Source: Snodgrassella gandavensis (GTDB lineage Bacteria; Pseudomonadota; Gammaproteobacteria; Burkholderiales; Neisseriaceae). Taken from it: a DNA stretch of 64,000 bases. The stretch is from NCBI RefSeq assembly GCF_914768025.1, contig NZ_CAJZCE010000002.1:62001-126000 (forward strand). Direction: 5' to 3'. Below the pieces are notes generated by a model, which made no database searches, was not told where the DNA came from, and saw only the letters and a program-made list of their open reading frames with translations. Numbering within the stretch: position 1 is the first letter of the stretch; each line of letters opens with the position of its first letter. Positions 1 to 10,976 of this stretch are shown in pieces. A program made the position numbers and the translations under genes.

Positions 1-602
1 GCATGATTACCGCTACGCAATACGTCGGGAACTGTCTGCTGACGAAATTCTACCGGACGGGTGTAATGCGGACAATCAAGTAAACCATTGGCAAATGAGT
101 CTTCTACTGCTGAGCGTGCGTCACCAAGTGTGCCGGGTAACAGGCGGATTACTGCGTCCATTAACATCATGGCCGGTAATTCTCCACCGGAAACCACAAA
201 GTCGCCGATACTGATTTCGGTTACTTCGTTGCTGGTGAGAATACGTTCATCAATACCCTCGTAACGACCACACAGTACAATCAGCGCCGATTCTCTGGCC
301 AGACTGGCTGCCTGTGCATGATTCAGTGGTTTGCCCTGCGGGCTCATGTAAATCAATCGTCCCTGCGGGCTGCTTTGTCTGGCTGCATCTATGGCTGCCT
401 GTAAGGGCGGAGCCATCATAATCATTCCCGGGCCTCCGCCAAACGGGCGGTCATCAATATGACCCAGTGGATTATCGGCAAATTGCCGCGGGTTGATTGC
501 TGCAAACTGCCAGATGCCCTGTTGTAAGGCACGTCCGGTTACGCCACTGTCGGTAAGGGCAGTAAACATTTCCGGAAACAGGGTAATGGCTTGAATATGC
601 AT
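1..602 (-). CDS. trmD: tRNA (guanine-N1)-methyltransferase TrmD, 3' end outside window
   Basis: TrmD methylates N1 of G37 in tRNAs using S-adenosylmethionine, which prevents +1 frameshifting. I translated this by eye from the ATG at 602: it begins [13 protein letters not shown] and carries the motifs [25 protein letters not shown] and [13 protein letters not shown], which form the SAM-binding deep trefoil knot of the SPOUT family. About 200 codons are present; the family is about 250 residues, so the C-terminal tRNA-binding part lies beyond position 1. The start codon overlaps the rimM stop by one base (TGATG), so the two are translationally coupled in the rpsP-rimM-trmD operon. Identification is secure; only completeness is unknown. 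Confidence 0.95.
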   Translation of the reverse strand, partial: MHIQAITLFPEMFTALTDSGVTGRALQQGIWQFAAINPRQFADNPLGHIDDRPFGGGPGMIMMAPPLQAAIDAARQSSPQGRLIYMSPQGKPLNHAQAASLARESALIVLCGRYEGIDERILTSNEVTEISIGDFVVSGGELPAMMLMDAVIRLLPGTLGDARSAVEDSFANGLLDCPHYTRPVEFRQQTVPDVLRSGNH

Positions 603-1114
603 CAGTAGTCGCTGCCCCAGTCGACACAAATCTGCCGTTGCGGCAAGTTTACTTCGTCGATGTACTGGGAGACAAAGGGAATCAGTTTACGGCCAAAAAC
701 ACCATCTACTACCAGTACGTCATGAGCACCGGTTTGCATTAATGAACTGACAGTGCCCAGATTTTCCTGTGTACGGTTAAGTACGTTCAGGCCAATCAGG
801 TCTGCCCAATAATACTCATCGTCATCGGTTTCGGCAAAGCTGGCACGGTCTATTTCGATGGTAAAGCCGCGCAGTAGTGCTGCGCTGTCACGATCGTGTA
901 TTCCGTCAAACCGCACCTGTAATTCATCACCGCTGATTTTGCTTTCGGCAATGCTCACAGTTTTGGTTTGGCCATCTTTACTCAGCTGCCATTGCGGATA
1001 GTCGAGCAGGCTGTCGGTATATTCGGTATCGGAATGGATTTTCACCCAACCCTTTACGCCAAATACGCCTTTAATATAGCCCATTGCTACCCATTGTGGC
1101 TGTGTACTATTCAT
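602..1114 (-). CDS. rimM: 16S rRNA processing protein RimM
   Basis: RimM is a ribosome-associated factor for 30S maturation that binds S19 and the 16S rRNA 3' domain. From the ATG at 1114 (MNSTQPQW) the protein is 170 residues. It has the N-terminal RimM barrel with [16 protein letters not shown], and the C-terminal PRC-barrel with YYWADLIGL and a conserved DVLVV and LIPFV core. The open frame extends upstream to 1168, but those 18 extra residues overlap the end of rpsP and lack family similarity, so the 1114 start is preferred. The gene lies 16 bp after rpsP and overlaps trmD by one base, the standard proteobacterial order. Confidence 0.93.
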   Translation of the reverse strand: MNSTQPQWVAMGYIKGVFGVKGWVKIHSDTEYTDSLLDYPQWQLSKDGQTKTVSIAESKISGDELQVRFDGIHDRDSAALLRGFTIEIDRASFAETDDDEYYWADLIGLNVLNRTQENLGTVSSLMQTGAHDVLVVDGVFGRKLIPFVSQYIDEVNLPQRQICVDWGSDY

Positions 1115-1130
1115 CTGCTTTACTGCTGAA

Positions 1131-1379
1131 TTAGGCCGCAGCCTTTTGTTCTTTAACCAGTTTGGCAACAGCTTCGCTTAATTGCGCGCCTTGGCCAATC
1201 CAGTGATTCAGACGGTCTGCGCTCAGACGTACGCGTTCCTGTTTTTCATTGGCAACAGGATTGTAAAAGCCAACGCGTTCGATAAAGCGTCCGTCACGAC
1301 GGTTGTGAGAGTCTGCTACGACAATGTTATAGAAAGGACGGTGTTTAGAACCACCGCGAGCCAAACGGATAACTACCAT
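1131..1379 (-). CDS. rpsP: 30S ribosomal protein S16
   Basis: S16 is a primary assembly protein of the 30S body. The 82-residue product starts [12 protein letters not shown] and contains [21 protein letters not shown], the S16 signature; length matches the family. It is the first gene of the rpsP-rimM-trmD operon. A ribosome-binding site (AAGGA) sits a few bases upstream on the minus strand. Nothing unusual is visible. Confidence 0.97.
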   Translation of the reverse strand: MVVIRLARGGSKHRPFYNIVVADSHNRRDGRFIERVGFYNPVANEKQERVRLSADRLNHWIGQGAQLSEAVAKLVKEQKAAA

Positions 1380-1784
1380 AGTGTATTCCTTAGTGAAAAA
1401 ATCGAAGTAATTTTATTCTGTCAAGATAACAGAAAATCGCTAATTTTAGTGGGTAATTCCCAGTCTTGGCAAGCTGTTAATGCATATTTGTTGCATATAT
1501 ATTGCTGTGGGTTTGTTTGTTGCTGGATATTTATTTTTCTGACATCTGGGCTGGTGTTGTTTGGGTAAATTATTGCTGTATATGGTTAAAATCCGATGGG
1601 GTGTGATGATGTTGGCCAGATATGCTGCTGGTTGTTTGGGGGCTTTTTTATAATTATTCTTATGAAAATCTTGTATTTATATGCTTTTTTCTGATATGTG
1701 CATTAGGTTTTTGCTATTTAGGGCTGCATAGCTTGATTTCTTCGCGTATCATAGCTGCCACATGTTTTTGCGGATATCTTAAAA
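1380..1784. other. Divergent intergenic region rpsP/accA
   Basis: About 400 AT-rich bases separate the divergent rpsP and accA genes. It holds the likely rpsP promoter at 1443-1472 and presumably the accA promoter. Small open frames in it lack ribosome-binding sites or family similarity and were not called. Confidence 0.6.
1443..1472 (-). promoter_or_regulatory. Likely sigma-70 promoter of rpsP operon
   Basis: On the minus strand TTGCCA (1472-1467) is followed after 18 bases by TAAAAT (1448-1443), close to the sigma-70 -35/-10 consensus and about 65 bases upstream of the rpsP start. Assigned by eye only. Confidence 0.4.
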
Positions 1785-2744
1785 ATGAAACAGATTTTTT
1801 TGGATTTTGAACAACCTATAGCCGAGCTGGTACAGAAAATTGATGAACTGCGCTTTGTGCAAGATGAATCGGCTGTGGATATTTCCGAAGAAATCGCGCG
1901 CCTGAAAAAGAAAAGCGATGATTTAACCAAAAATCTTTTTGCCAAGTTGACCCCGGTGCAGATTTCGCAGGTATCCCGTCATGCCCAGCGTCCTTATACT
2001 TTAGATTATATTGATGCGCTGTGTACGGATTTTGAGGAATTGCATGGTGATCGTGCGTTTGCTGATGATGCGGCTATTGTAGGTGGTCTAGCACGCTTTA
2101 ATGGTGAAAGTGTTATGGTAATCGGCCATCAGAAAGGCCGTGATACTAAGGAAAAAATTCGCCGTAATTTTGGTATGCCTAAGCCAGAGGGTTACCGCAA
2201 GGCCTTGCGTTTGATGAAACTGGCAGAAAAATTTCAAATTCCCTTACTGACTTTTATTGATACCCCGGGAGCCTATCCCGGTATCGGAGCGGAAGAGCGT
2301 GGCCAATCTGAGGCTATTGGCCGTAATCTGTATGAACTGGCACGGCTGCGGGTGCCGGTGATTTGTACGGTAATTGGTGAAGGTGGCTCTGGCGGGGCGC
2401 TGGCTATTGCGGTGGGCGATTATGTCAATATGCTGCAATTTTCTACTTATTCAGTAATTTCACCGGAAGGCTGTGCCTCTATTCTGTGGAAAACGGCTGA
2501 AAAAGCACCGGAAGCTGCTCAGGCGCTGGGTATTACAGCTAAACGCCTGCACGAGTTGAAGCTGATTGATACTGTAATAGAGGAGCCTTTGGGCGGAGCA
2601 CATCGTAATTATCCGGAAATCATGCAACGGGTGAAATCTGTACTTACCCGCCAGCTGCATGAAGCTAAAGGTAAACAGTTGTCTACTTTGTTGACGCGTC
2701 GCTTTGATCGTTTGATGAATTATGGTCAATTCAACGGTAAATAA
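1785..2744 (+). CDS. accA: Acetyl-CoA carboxylase carboxyltransferase subunit alpha
   Basis: AccA with AccD forms the carboxyltransferase that moves CO2 from biotin on AccB to acetyl-CoA, the first committed step of fatty acid synthesis. The 319-residue protein matches the family length and has the typical N-terminal helical region ([15 protein letters not shown]), then the crotonase-like core with [18 protein letters not shown] and [12 protein letters not shown], the oxyanion-hole glycines, and the late motif [15 protein letters not shown]. Its last 23 bases overlap the tilS start, an arrangement implying co-transcription. Confidence 0.97.
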   Translation: MKQIFLDFEQPIAELVQKIDELRFVQDESAVDISEEIARLKKKSDDLTKNLFAKLTPVQISQVSRHAQRPYTLDYIDALCTDFEELHGDRAFADDAAIVGGLARFNGESVMVIGHQKGRDTKEKIRRNFGMPKPEGYRKALRLMKLAEKFQIPLLTFIDTPGAYPGIGAEERGQSEAIGRNLYELARLRVPVICTVIGEGGSGGALAIAVGDYVNMLQFSTYSVISPEGCASILWKTAEKAPEAAQALGITAKRLHELKLIDTVIEEPLGGAHRNYPEIMQRVKSVLTRQLHEAKGKQLSTLLTRRFDRLMNYGQFNGK

Positions 2745-4047
2745 AATTTGTGTCAGTTTATGTGACGATATTGCGCAACAATGGTCAGCCACTATGGCTG
2801 ACCGTTGTGTTTTAGCCGTAGGCCTTAGTGGCGGGCTTGATTCGGTGGTGCTGTTGCATGCTTTGACTCTTTTGCGCAACAGATTGCCGCTTGAGGTGTC
2901 TGCTATTCATGTGCATCATGGATTAAGTCGGTATGCAGATGAATGGGCAGCTTTCTGCCAGCAGTTATGTGCATCTTGGTCGGTGCCATTAAAGATAGTT
3001 AAGGTGAATGTGTGTGCTGCTGGCGAGGGCGTGGAAGCTGCGGCACGTAAGGCGCGTTATCAGGGTTATGCTAATAGTGAAGCGGATGCGGTGGTGCTGG
3101 CGCATCATCGGGATGACCAGATAGAAACCTTTTTTTTGGGTGCATTGCGTGGTGGTGGTTTACGTTCGCTTTCGGCTATGCCTCTGGTGCGGAAATTGAC
3201 TGAACGTACAGTTTTGTGGCGGCCGTTATTGCATTTTTCACGACAGCAGCTACAGGCTTATGCTGATGCGATGCGGCTGATACACATTGAGGATGACAGT
3301 AACAGTGATTGTGCCTATTTGCGTAACTGGCTGCGTTTGAGTGGTTTGCCGCACTGGCGCGAGCATCAGCCGTATCTGGATACGCAGATTGAAGCGGCGG
3401 TAGGGCGGTTACAGGATGAGCTGGCTTTGCTGGATGAAGTGGCTGAAGCTGATTGGGCTATGCTGCATGCACAACAGCAAGGGTTTCAGATACCTTTGTG
3501 GCGCACTTTGAGTGCGGCACGACGCCGGCAACAGTTACGCCTGTTTGCACTTAAAAACTGTCTGGGCATGTCAACTGCGGCAGCGTTGACGGAATTTGCA
3601 CGACAGCTGATGGAAGGTAAAAATGGTGCACAATGGTCTTTGCCCCACGCTTGTGTCATTTATTATGATTCCAGATTATGGATAGATAAACACGAGGCAA
3701 ACCGGCAATGGCTCTGGTTTGGATTGCTGCCAGTAAGCTGCGGGCAGTTGAGTGCTGCTGACTATCTGCAATGGAAGCGGCATAGTTTTGGTTTGGCAGA
3801 AATTGCTGCTGAGTGGACGGTGCGGCAGGCACATACTCAGGATACAATTGTTTTGCGAGGAGGAAGAAAAAAGGTTAAGAAGTTATTACAGGAACGGAAA
3901 ATCCCGCCTTTTATGCGTGCTGTCTGGCCGGTTTTGTGTGATTCCAATAATCAATGTGTTGCTGTGATTAATGTAGCTGTGGCCACTGATATTGGTGTAG
4001 TTAATGGCTGGATGCCGTTTATGGAGGATTTACCTGTCAAATTATAA
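2722..4047 (+). CDS. tilS: tRNA(Ile)-lysidine synthase
   Basis: TilS attaches lysine to C34 of the minor tRNA-Ile (CAU anticodon), changing its identity from Met to Ile; it is essential. The 441-residue protein carries the PP-loop ATP motif SGGLDS at residues 36-41, the HVHHGLS and AEAAAR-like segments (EAAARKARY), [13 protein letters not shown], and a C-terminal TilS domain with [22 protein letters not shown]. The ATG at 2722 lies inside accA; a second ATG at 2794 (MADRC) would shorten it by 24 residues and cannot be excluded. It follows accA as in other Neisseriaceae. Confidence 0.94.
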   Translation: MVNSTVNKICVSLCDDIAQQWSATMADRCVLAVGLSGGLDSVVLLHALTLLRNRLPLEVSAIHVHHGLSRYADEWAAFCQQLCASWSVPLKIVKVNVCAAGEGVEAAARKARYQGYANSEADAVVLAHHRDDQIETFFLGALRGGGLRSLSAMPLVRKLTERTVLWRPLLHFSRQQLQAYADAMRLIHIEDDSNSDCAYLRNWLRLSGLPHWREHQPYLDTQIEAAVGRLQDELALLDEVAEADWAMLHAQQQGFQIPLWRTLSAARRRQQLRLFALKNCLGMSTAAALTEFARQLMEGKNGAQWSLPHACVIYYDSRLWIDKHEANRQWLWFGLLPVSCGQLSAADYLQWKRHSFGLAEIAAEWTVRQAHTQDTIVLRGGRKKVKKLLQERKIPPFMRAVWPVLCDSNNQCVAVINVAVATDIGVVNGWMPFMEDLPVKL

Positions 4048-4123
4048 GTTAGAAGATTGATAATATATTTATCGCAGATTCGGCTGCTGATTAATGCAAT
4101 AACAATAATTAGAGGATAGCAGT

Positions 4124-4720
4124 ATGCATGATAACCGTACCCAACAGGTTGAAGAACAGATGTTGGTGCGTAAGGCTCAGCAGGGTGATGCGCAGATTTT
4201 TAGTTTGTTAGTTAATAAATATCAACGTCGCTTGAATCATTTTCTGCATCGTTTTACCCATGATGAGCAAATAACGCTGGATGTAGTGCAGGAAACATTT
4301 CTGAAAGCTTATAAGGCTTTACCACAGTTTCGTGCCGGTAGTCAGTTCTATACGTGGTTATGCTGTATTGGAATGAATACAGCTAAATCTATGGCTGCGG
4401 TGTACCGGCGGGAACCTCAGATGATTACTGAAATTGTGGATGACGATGGAGAACTGGTTGATGTACTGGAATATTTGTCTGATTATCAAACGCCGGAAGC
4501 GCAATTACTTAATCGCGAACTGATTGATGCAGTGGATGAGGCGATTGATAATTTACCGGTCAATCTGCGTCAGCCGATTATATTGTCGGAGGTCAATGGT
4601 TTGACGTATGAGGAAATCGCTCAGGTGATGGGTTGTCCGGTTGGTACGGTGCGCTCACGTATTGCGCGGGCTCGTGAAATTTTATCAGCTCAGATTAAAA
4701 CCAGATTTGACCGTGAATAG
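4124..4720 (+). CDS. rpoE: ECF-type RNA polymerase sigma factor, RpoE-like
   Basis: A 198-residue extracytoplasmic-function sigma factor. Sigma region 2 lies at about residues 25-90 (NKYQRRLNHFLHRF, DVVQETFLKAYKAL) and region 4 at about 135-190 (LPVNLRQPIILSEVNGLTYE with a helix-turn-helix, then GTVRSRIARARE). Family members of this group direct envelope or oxidative stress responses. Usually the anti-sigma gene rseA follows; here no rseA-like gene is seen, only a short hairpin and a decayed gene on the other strand, so control of activity is unclear from this window. Confidence 0.88.
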   Translation: MHDNRTQQVEEQMLVRKAQQGDAQIFSLLVNKYQRRLNHFLHRFTHDEQITLDVVQETFLKAYKALPQFRAGSQFYTWLCCIGMNTAKSMAAVYRREPQMITEIVDDDGELVDVLEYLSDYQTPEAQLLNRELIDAVDEAIDNLPVNLRQPIILSEVNGLTYEEIAQVMGCPVGTVRSRIARAREILSAQIKTRFDRE

Positions 4721-4732
4721 GGTATTGGTTTT

Positions 4733-4750
4733 GGCTATATCCGGATAGCC
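4733..4750 (+). terminator. Short hairpin after rpoE, possible terminator
   Basis: GGCTAT and ATAGCC form a 6-bp stem around a 6-base loop 13 bases after the rpoE stop. The following bases are only moderately T-rich, so termination may be weak. Confidence 0.3.
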
Positions 4751-4855
4751 CTCATTTGTGTGCAGTGGCTAGGATAACCGAGCAGGCTATAGATATTGCT
4801 TTAACTGGATAATTGCAATTTGCATCTGGTCAGTTTATCTTGGTTGCATGCTTAT

Positions 4856-5512
4856 TCATGGCGTGGTTGAAGCAGCAATAATGATGTGTGCCTGTTTTTC
4901 ATAGTGGCCTATTCTGCCGGTACCATCTGGTATGAAACCAATAGATTTAACCACCCATCCATCAATATTTAATGATTCTCCATGAACAAATCCAGAACTC
5001 TAATTGTAATATAACCCAGTAAATGGCTTTCTTTGATAATAATAATGTATCTGATTCATTTTATAATCAAAATATTCATCACTGGTTAACAAACCATAAT
5101 CAATTTTAATCATACTATCGGCTTGTAAAGTACTATAATCTCGACTAGCAGTAATAATGCCGTCGGTAATTTCGTATACCTGATAAAGCTGATTATCCCG
5201 ATAATCGCAGGCTTTGCCGGTAAATAAAATATTGTTATAAAATTAGTAATTACTGCGATTTTCTGGCTGATTGAGTTCTATTCTGACTATCGTAATATTA
5301 ATTCCTTAATCCTTTACGCTGTTTAATCATTAATCTGTCTGGTTGGAATGTGAATGCCTTTTGATTTGGATAGAATGCTACTTTCTCTTTTGTCTCCATT
5401 GCTGAAATACATTATTGGTGGGTAGTACTTGATTATGCAAATTTGCTAAATCATCTGCTATGATAAGTTTTGATTGTTGATAATAATATTCATGTAAATA
5501 AATTGGGAGTTG
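4856..5512 (-). pseudogene. Decayed gene with MORN/YwqK-antitoxin-like segments
   Basis: Reading the minus strand across frames gives protein-like text interrupted by stops and shifts. The pieces are: residues from about 5512 (LPIYLHEYYYQQSKL) ending in a stop; METKEKVAFYPNQKAFTFQ from an ATG at 5399; ITIVRIELNQPENRSNY and then a stop; LFTGKACDYRDNQLYQVYE; and KPFTGLYYN, a stop, then SSGFVHGES. The F-T-G motifs followed by tyrosines recall MORN_2 repeats of YwqK-type proteins. At least two frameshifts and two in-frame stops are needed to join the pieces, so this is a pseudogene. Family assignment is tentative. Confidence 0.5.
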
Positions 5513-5721
5513 ATATTAAGATTATCTGGAAGTCTGGATTGTGTTTATCCGGAAGACAGAAATATTGTTCTGAGAACTAATGCTATATATGGGCTGGACT
5601 GATTTTGCGGACATAAATGTGTCTGGATTGCTAAAGATGCTATGTAGCTGTAATAACAAGGTTAATCTGTCAATTTTGCTAAGCGTTTGTAAGAGATGGG
5701 AAAAAAATTATTCCACTTACT

Positions 5722-5750
5722 CTTGAATTGTGAACAGCTAACCTTACCTT
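5722..5750 (+). promoter_or_regulatory. Possible heat-shock (sigma-32) promoter of groESL
   Basis: CTTGAA at 5722-5727 is followed after 14 bases by CCTTACCTT at 5742-5750, similar to the sigma-32 pattern CTTGAA/CCCCATTTA. It lies about 95 bases upstream of groES, the expected target of RpoH in proteobacteria. No CIRCE element was seen. Confidence 0.4.
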
Positions 5751-5773
5751 AATTAGCGAACTGAATTTTACGC

Positions 5774-5790
5774 CCCGCAATAGATGCGGG
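5774..5790 (+). other. Perfect 6-bp hairpin in groES leader
   Basis: CCCGCA (5774-5779) and TGCGGG (5785-5790) are exact inverted repeats with a 5-base loop, located in the presumed groES 5' untranslated region. It could be an RNA structure affecting expression or mRNA stability; function is not shown. Confidence 0.4.
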
Positions 5791-5844
5791 TTTGTATTAA
5801 CCAACTTTGCAGTGCTGCGAGCACTAAAGATGTGGAGAAGATAT

Positions 5845-6132
5845 ATGACTATTCGTCCTTTGAATGACCGCGTTGTCGTAAAACGTTTGGAAGCTGAAGA
5901 AAAAACTGCTTCTGGTATTGTATTGCCGGGTTCTGCTGCTGAAAAACCTGATATGGGTGAAGTAATGGCTGTCGGCAATGGCAAACTGTTGAAAAATGGT
6001 GACCGTCAGAAACTGGATGTTAAAGTTGGCGATAAAGTGATTTTTGGCAAATACAGCGGCCAAACTGTTAAGGTAGATGGTGAAGAATTGCTGGTAATGC
6101 GCGAAGAAGATATTTTCGGTATTGTTGAATAA
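5845..6132 (+). CDS. groES: Co-chaperonin GroES
   Basis: GroES is the 10-kDa lid of the GroEL folding chamber in the cytoplasm. The 95-residue protein starts [16 protein letters not shown] and contains the mobile loop [18 protein letters not shown]. An upstream in-frame ATG at 5812 would add 11 residues unlike the family; GGAGAAG just upstream of the 5845 ATG fixes the start. It is followed by groEL after 63 bases, forming the usual operon. Confidence 0.97.
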   Translation: MTIRPLNDRVVVKRLEAEEKTASGIVLPGSAAEKPDMGEVMAVGNGKLLKNGDRQKLDVKVGDKVIFGKYSGQTVKVDGEELLVMREEDIFGIVE

Positions 6133-6186
6133 ATTATTTATTTTAGATATTAAGATTTTATTGCGTAATTGATTATTAAAGATTAG

Positions 6187-7842
<1,656 letters not shown>

Positions 7843-7872
7843 TGTTGCCTTAAGCACTCTGCTTAGTGATGC

Positions 7873-7903
7873 AAAAGCCGGATATCAAAGATATCCGGCT
7901 TTT
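7873..7903 (+). terminator. Rho-independent terminator of groESL
   Basis: A perfect 14-bp stem, AAAAGCCGGATATC and its complement around AAA, ends in TTTT about 30 bases after the groEL stop. Confidence 0.85.
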
Positions 7904-8020
7904 GTGTTGGCTATAGGAGTATTGATTTAAACATTGAAAAGCTTGTATGAGGCAGTGAATGTTTACGTCGGCCGAAGTATTGGCTATTAAGATGTAGTGC
8001 CGTTTATTTCAGAGAAATAT

Positions 8021-8056
8021 AATGCTGATATTGTTATCTATTCCAATATCAGCATT
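8021..8056 (-). terminator. Hairpin downstream of the ribB pseudogene
   Basis: A perfect 13-bp inverted repeat (AATGCTGATATTG and its complement around 10 bases) lies 29 bases beyond the ribB-remnant stop on the minus strand and is followed there by ATATTT. It is probably the former terminator of that gene. Confidence 0.55.
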
Positions 8057-8084
8057 ATTTGCTATGTTGATTTATTCATGTAAA

Positions 8085-8717
8085 TTAGGTGCTTTCCTGT
8101 TGGAAGTATTGTAGATACTGATAGATATTTTCGACACTGATTTGAGTCAGATTCTGCTCAGCGCAGAATTGTTGCAAATCATGACCTCTTTTCAAGGTTC
8201 CGTCGTCATTCAACAGTTTACACAGGATAGCCACCGGTTTAAGTTTAGTTAATTTGACGGTTTCAATGGAAGCTTCTGTGTGTCCGCGTCAGCTAGACAG
8301 GCCATCAGGATGTGCAACTAATGGAAAAGCATGCCCTGAGCTGATGACATTGGCGGATTTGTATATTGGGGAAATAGCTGCTTTGATGGTGGTTATTCTG
8401 TCCTGAGTGGAAGTACCGGTGATGATGCTATGTGTGGCTTCGATTGAGGCAGTAAAGTTGGTGTGGTACAGACTTTGGTTTTTTCAACCATAGTTGATAA
8501 GGCCAGTTTTTTCGCCAGATTATTTTCAATACATAGACAGACAATATCGTTGTCATGGCGGATAAGTATAGCCATGATGGGCATGTTAATCATTTTAACA
8601 GCAATAATTAAATCAGTTTCATTTTCTCTGTTGGCATCATCAGTAATGACAATAGGTTTGCCATGCTGTAGGTCAGCGATGGCTTTTTTTGCTGGGTATG
8701 ATATGGTTAGACGTCAT
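8085..8717 (-). pseudogene. ribB: ribB pseudogene (3,4-dihydroxy-2-butanone-4-phosphate synthase)
   Basis: RibB makes the four-carbon precursor of riboflavin from ribulose 5-phosphate. The minus strand from the ATG at 8717 to the TAA at 8085-8087 spans 633 bases, the full length of a RibB gene, but in broken frames. Pieces recognised are: KKAIADLQHGKPIVITDDAN and RENETDLIIAVKMIN (the catalytic acidic loop); NFTASIEATHSIITGTST in another frame; SSGHAFPLVAHPDGLSS; then an in-frame TGA at 8289-8291; then RGHTEASIETVKLTKLKP and LNDDGTLKRGHDL. There is a one-base shift in the A-run near the start, a second shift near 8460, and the TGA. The enzyme cannot be made. It is preceded by a decayed FMN riboswitch. 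Confidence 0.88.
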
Positions 8718-8744
8718 TAAGTGAATTAATTGACGTCTTCTGGA

Positions 8745-8868
8745 AGTTTCTTTTTTCTTCCGGGTTATTAACGTTAGTTTAGCTTGGTTCTAAATCTGCC
8801 TGAGTAGGCTTCTGGGCTTGTAAAGTTACTTACCACCAATAGGAAGTTTTACCTTTCGCAGAAAAGCC
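8745..8868 (-). promoter_or_regulatory. Decayed FMN riboswitch (RFN element) upstream of the ribB remnant
   Basis: On the minus strand the leader before the ribB remnant retains RFN landmarks in the right order: GGTAAAACTTCC (compare GGTGAAATTCC), then TTGGTGGTAAGTAAC (compare ACCGGCGGTAA), then AAGCCC, GGCAGATTT and finally CCCGGAAGAAA (compare CCGGATGGAAGA). Several helices look mismatched, consistent with decay along with the gene it controlled. Coordinates are approximate. Confidence 0.6.
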
Positions 8869-8971
8869 TGATGAATTAGCATTTCTGCCTTTGATGGCGG
8901 TATGCTGCTACACAGAATGGTGCTGGTTGGCAAAGAGAATAAAAATTTATTTATCTGTGCAATTGCAAAGC

Positions 8972-9412
8972 TTATTTAACTAGTTCAACACCGCGATTGG
9001 CCAGTTCATCCGCTTTTTCATTGCCCGGATCACCGGCATGACCCTTTACCCAGTGCCAGTGTACCTGATGCTTGTTCACTTCAGCATCCAGTGCCTGCCA
9101 TAATTCAACGTTTTTAACCGGCTGCTTTGAGGCGGTTTTCCAGCCACGTGCTTTCCAGTTGTGAATCCATTCCTGCATGCCGTTTTTGACGTATTGAGAG
9201 TCAGTATAGATGTTGACGATGCAGGGGCGTTTCAAGGCGGCCAGCCCCTGAATCACTGCGGTTAGTTCCATGCGATTATTGGTAGTATTGGCTTCGCCGC
9301 CAAAGAGTTCTTTACTGTGTTGACCTGATTGCAGAAAAGCACCCCAGCCACCTACGCCGGGATTACCTTTGCAGGCGCCATCGGTATACAGAGTTACTTC
9401 GCTCATATTCAT
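8972..9412 (-). CDS. rnhA: Ribonuclease HI
   Basis: RNase HI cleaves RNA in RNA-DNA hybrids, removing R-loops and primers. The 146-residue protein has the catalytic residues in context: D11 ([13 protein letters not shown]), E49 (NNRMELTAV), D71 (NIYTDSQYV) and the late D in [11 protein letters not shown], plus the [10 protein letters not shown] loop. The start could be either of two close ATGs (MNMSEV). It is separated by 27 bases from the FAD-oxidase gene upstream and may be co-transcribed with it. Confidence 0.96.
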   Translation of the reverse strand: MNMSEVTLYTDGACKGNPGVGGWGAFLQSGQHSKELFGGEANTTNNRMELTAVIQGLAALKRPCIVNIYTDSQYVKNGMQEWIHNWKARGWKTASKQPVKNVELWQALDAEVNKHQVHWHWVKGHAGDPGNEKADELANRGVELVK

Positions 9413-9439
9413 AGGCTATTTTGCAAAGGGCTAACTATA

Positions 9440-10846
9440 TCATGTCTGGGGCGGTAAAACTTTGCCGGGATTGAGAATGCCCTGTGGGTCGAGGTGGTGT
9501 TTTTGTGCCCACATCCATTTGATTTCTGTGTCACTGCGTACTCGTGGCAGCCAATGATTTTTTAGCTGTCCAATACCATGTTCGGCAGCAATGCTGCCAT
9601 GATGGTGTAACACTTGTTCATATACCAGTTGGTTGATGTTGTTTTCGTAGTGATAGACATCATTACTGAGAATATCGGCAATAAACACATTGTAATGCAG
9701 GCTGCCGTCGCCAAGATGACCAAATAGGATGGTTTTGGTTTGTGGAAAGGTTCTGGCCAGTTGTTGCTGGCAGTTTTCGACAAAATCAGCAACATGTTCG
9801 ATTGGTATAACAATATCGTGTTTGATGCTGGCACCCAAACTGCGTTGTGCTGCGGATATGTTTTCGCGTAATGTCCACAGGTGCTGACGGTCGTTTTCTG
9901 ACTGGGCAATCACGGTATTGAGCCAGTTGCCCTGTTCGAGCACGCTGATTAAGGGTTCGGTTAAATCCTGTGCAGGCAGGCTGTCGCTCAGTTCTAGCAG
10001 AATATGCCAGTTGGCGCTGGTGGGTTCGCGTAGCTGGCTATAGCTGGCCGACAGGCTGAGGGCATCATGACTGATTAATTCATAACTGGAGAGGCGTTCG
10101 GCAAAGTGGTTTTTCAATGCAGATAGCAGACTGGTAGCAGCGTGTATATTTTCTATGCCAACCCAAGCTGTTAATACGCTTTGCGGTGGTGCAAACAGCT
10201 TTAGTGTGGCCGCGGTGATGATGGCCAGTGTACCTTCGCTACCGATGATTTGTTGGTGCATTTCGTAGCCGCTGGTGTTTTTGTGCAATGGATATAGATG
10301 GCTTACCAGGTCGCCGTTGGCCAGTACATATTCCAGCCCCAGTACTAAATCGCGCATGGTGCCATAACGTACTACATTCAGGCCACCGGCATTGCATGCA
10401 ATGTTGCCTCCAATCTGGCAGGAACCTTCGCTGGCCAGACTCAGTGGAAAGTAGCGGTTGGCATGACGGGCTGCGGCCTGAACTTCAGCCAGTATCATGC
10501 CTGCTTCTACAGTAATGGTGTTGTCAGCCAGATTGAGCTGGCGCATGCGATTGAGTTTGCTTAGTGACAGGATAATCCCTTTACCGGCAATAGAGGCATG
10601 GGGAGTGGCACCGCCACATAATCCGGTATTGCCGCCCTGCGGGGTAACGGGGATATGCTGCTGCTGGCAATAGCGCAGGATATTTTGCACGCTGTTTACG
10701 GTATGGGGTTGTAATACGGCAAAAGCCTGTCCATGATACCGGTTGCGCTGGTCGGTACAGAACGGGGCGATGAGTCCGCCATCGGTGAGGATGTCGCTGG
10801 GTGTAAGTATCTGCCGCAATTGGGCAAGGTGAGTAGTGGTTGACAT
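9440..10846 (-). CDS. FAD-linked D-2-hydroxyacid dehydrogenase (GlcD/D-2-hydroxyglutarate dehydrogenase type)
   Basis: A 468-residue flavoprotein of the VAO/PCMH fold. The FAD_binding_4 domain has PVTPQGGNTGLCGG near residue 70-85, then the SLASEGSCQIGGNIACNAGG motif; the C-terminal FAD-oxidase domain shows FGHLGDGSLHYN and the metal/substrate motif EHGIGQLKNHWL. Family members oxidise D-lactate, D-2-hydroxyglutarate or glycolate and pass electrons to a carrier; substrate cannot be read from sequence. The open frame extends to 10927, but the ATG at 10846 (MSTTTHL) has AGGGA upstream and matches the family N-terminus. A second, much larger member of this superfamily sits at 58597-62427. Confidence 0.85.
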   Translation of the reverse strand: MSTTTHLAQLRQILTPSDILTDGGLIAPFCTDQRNRYHGQAFAVLQPHTVNSVQNILRYCQQQHIPVTPQGGNTGLCGGATPHASIAGKGIILSLSKLNRMRQLNLADNTITVEAGMILAEVQAAARHANRYFPLSLASEGSCQIGGNIACNAGGLNVVRYGTMRDLVLGLEYVLANGDLVSHLYPLHKNTSGYEMHQQIIGSEGTLAIITAATLKLFAPPQSVLTAWVGIENIHAATSLLSALKNHFAERLSSYELISHDALSLSASYSQLREPTSANWHILLELSDSLPAQDLTEPLISVLEQGNWLNTVIAQSENDRQHLWTLRENISAAQRSLGASIKHDIVIPIEHVADFVENCQQQLARTFPQTKTILFGHLGDGSLHYNVFIADILSNDVYHYENNINQLVYEQVLHHHGSIAAEHGIGQLKNHWLPRVRSDTEIKWMWAQKHHLDPQGILNPGKVLPPQT

Positions 10847-10976
10847 AGCGGTTATCCCTGTAGATGCGAGAGGCTGATTGTACGGCAACTGGCACTGCTG
10901 GCATGGTAAATATACGCTGTCAGGCAAGGTTTACAGTACAATATTGCTATTGTGTAATATTAGTTAAGGAAGTGGC

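Noticed and set aside
1622-1810. 62-codon hydrophobic frame before accA
   Set aside because: Overlaps the accA start, lacks a Shine-Dalgarno and comes from AT-rich leader DNA.
8463-8720. Plus-strand frame of 85 codons over the ribB remnant
   Set aside because: Opposite strand carries clear RibB motifs; the plus frame has no family similarity.
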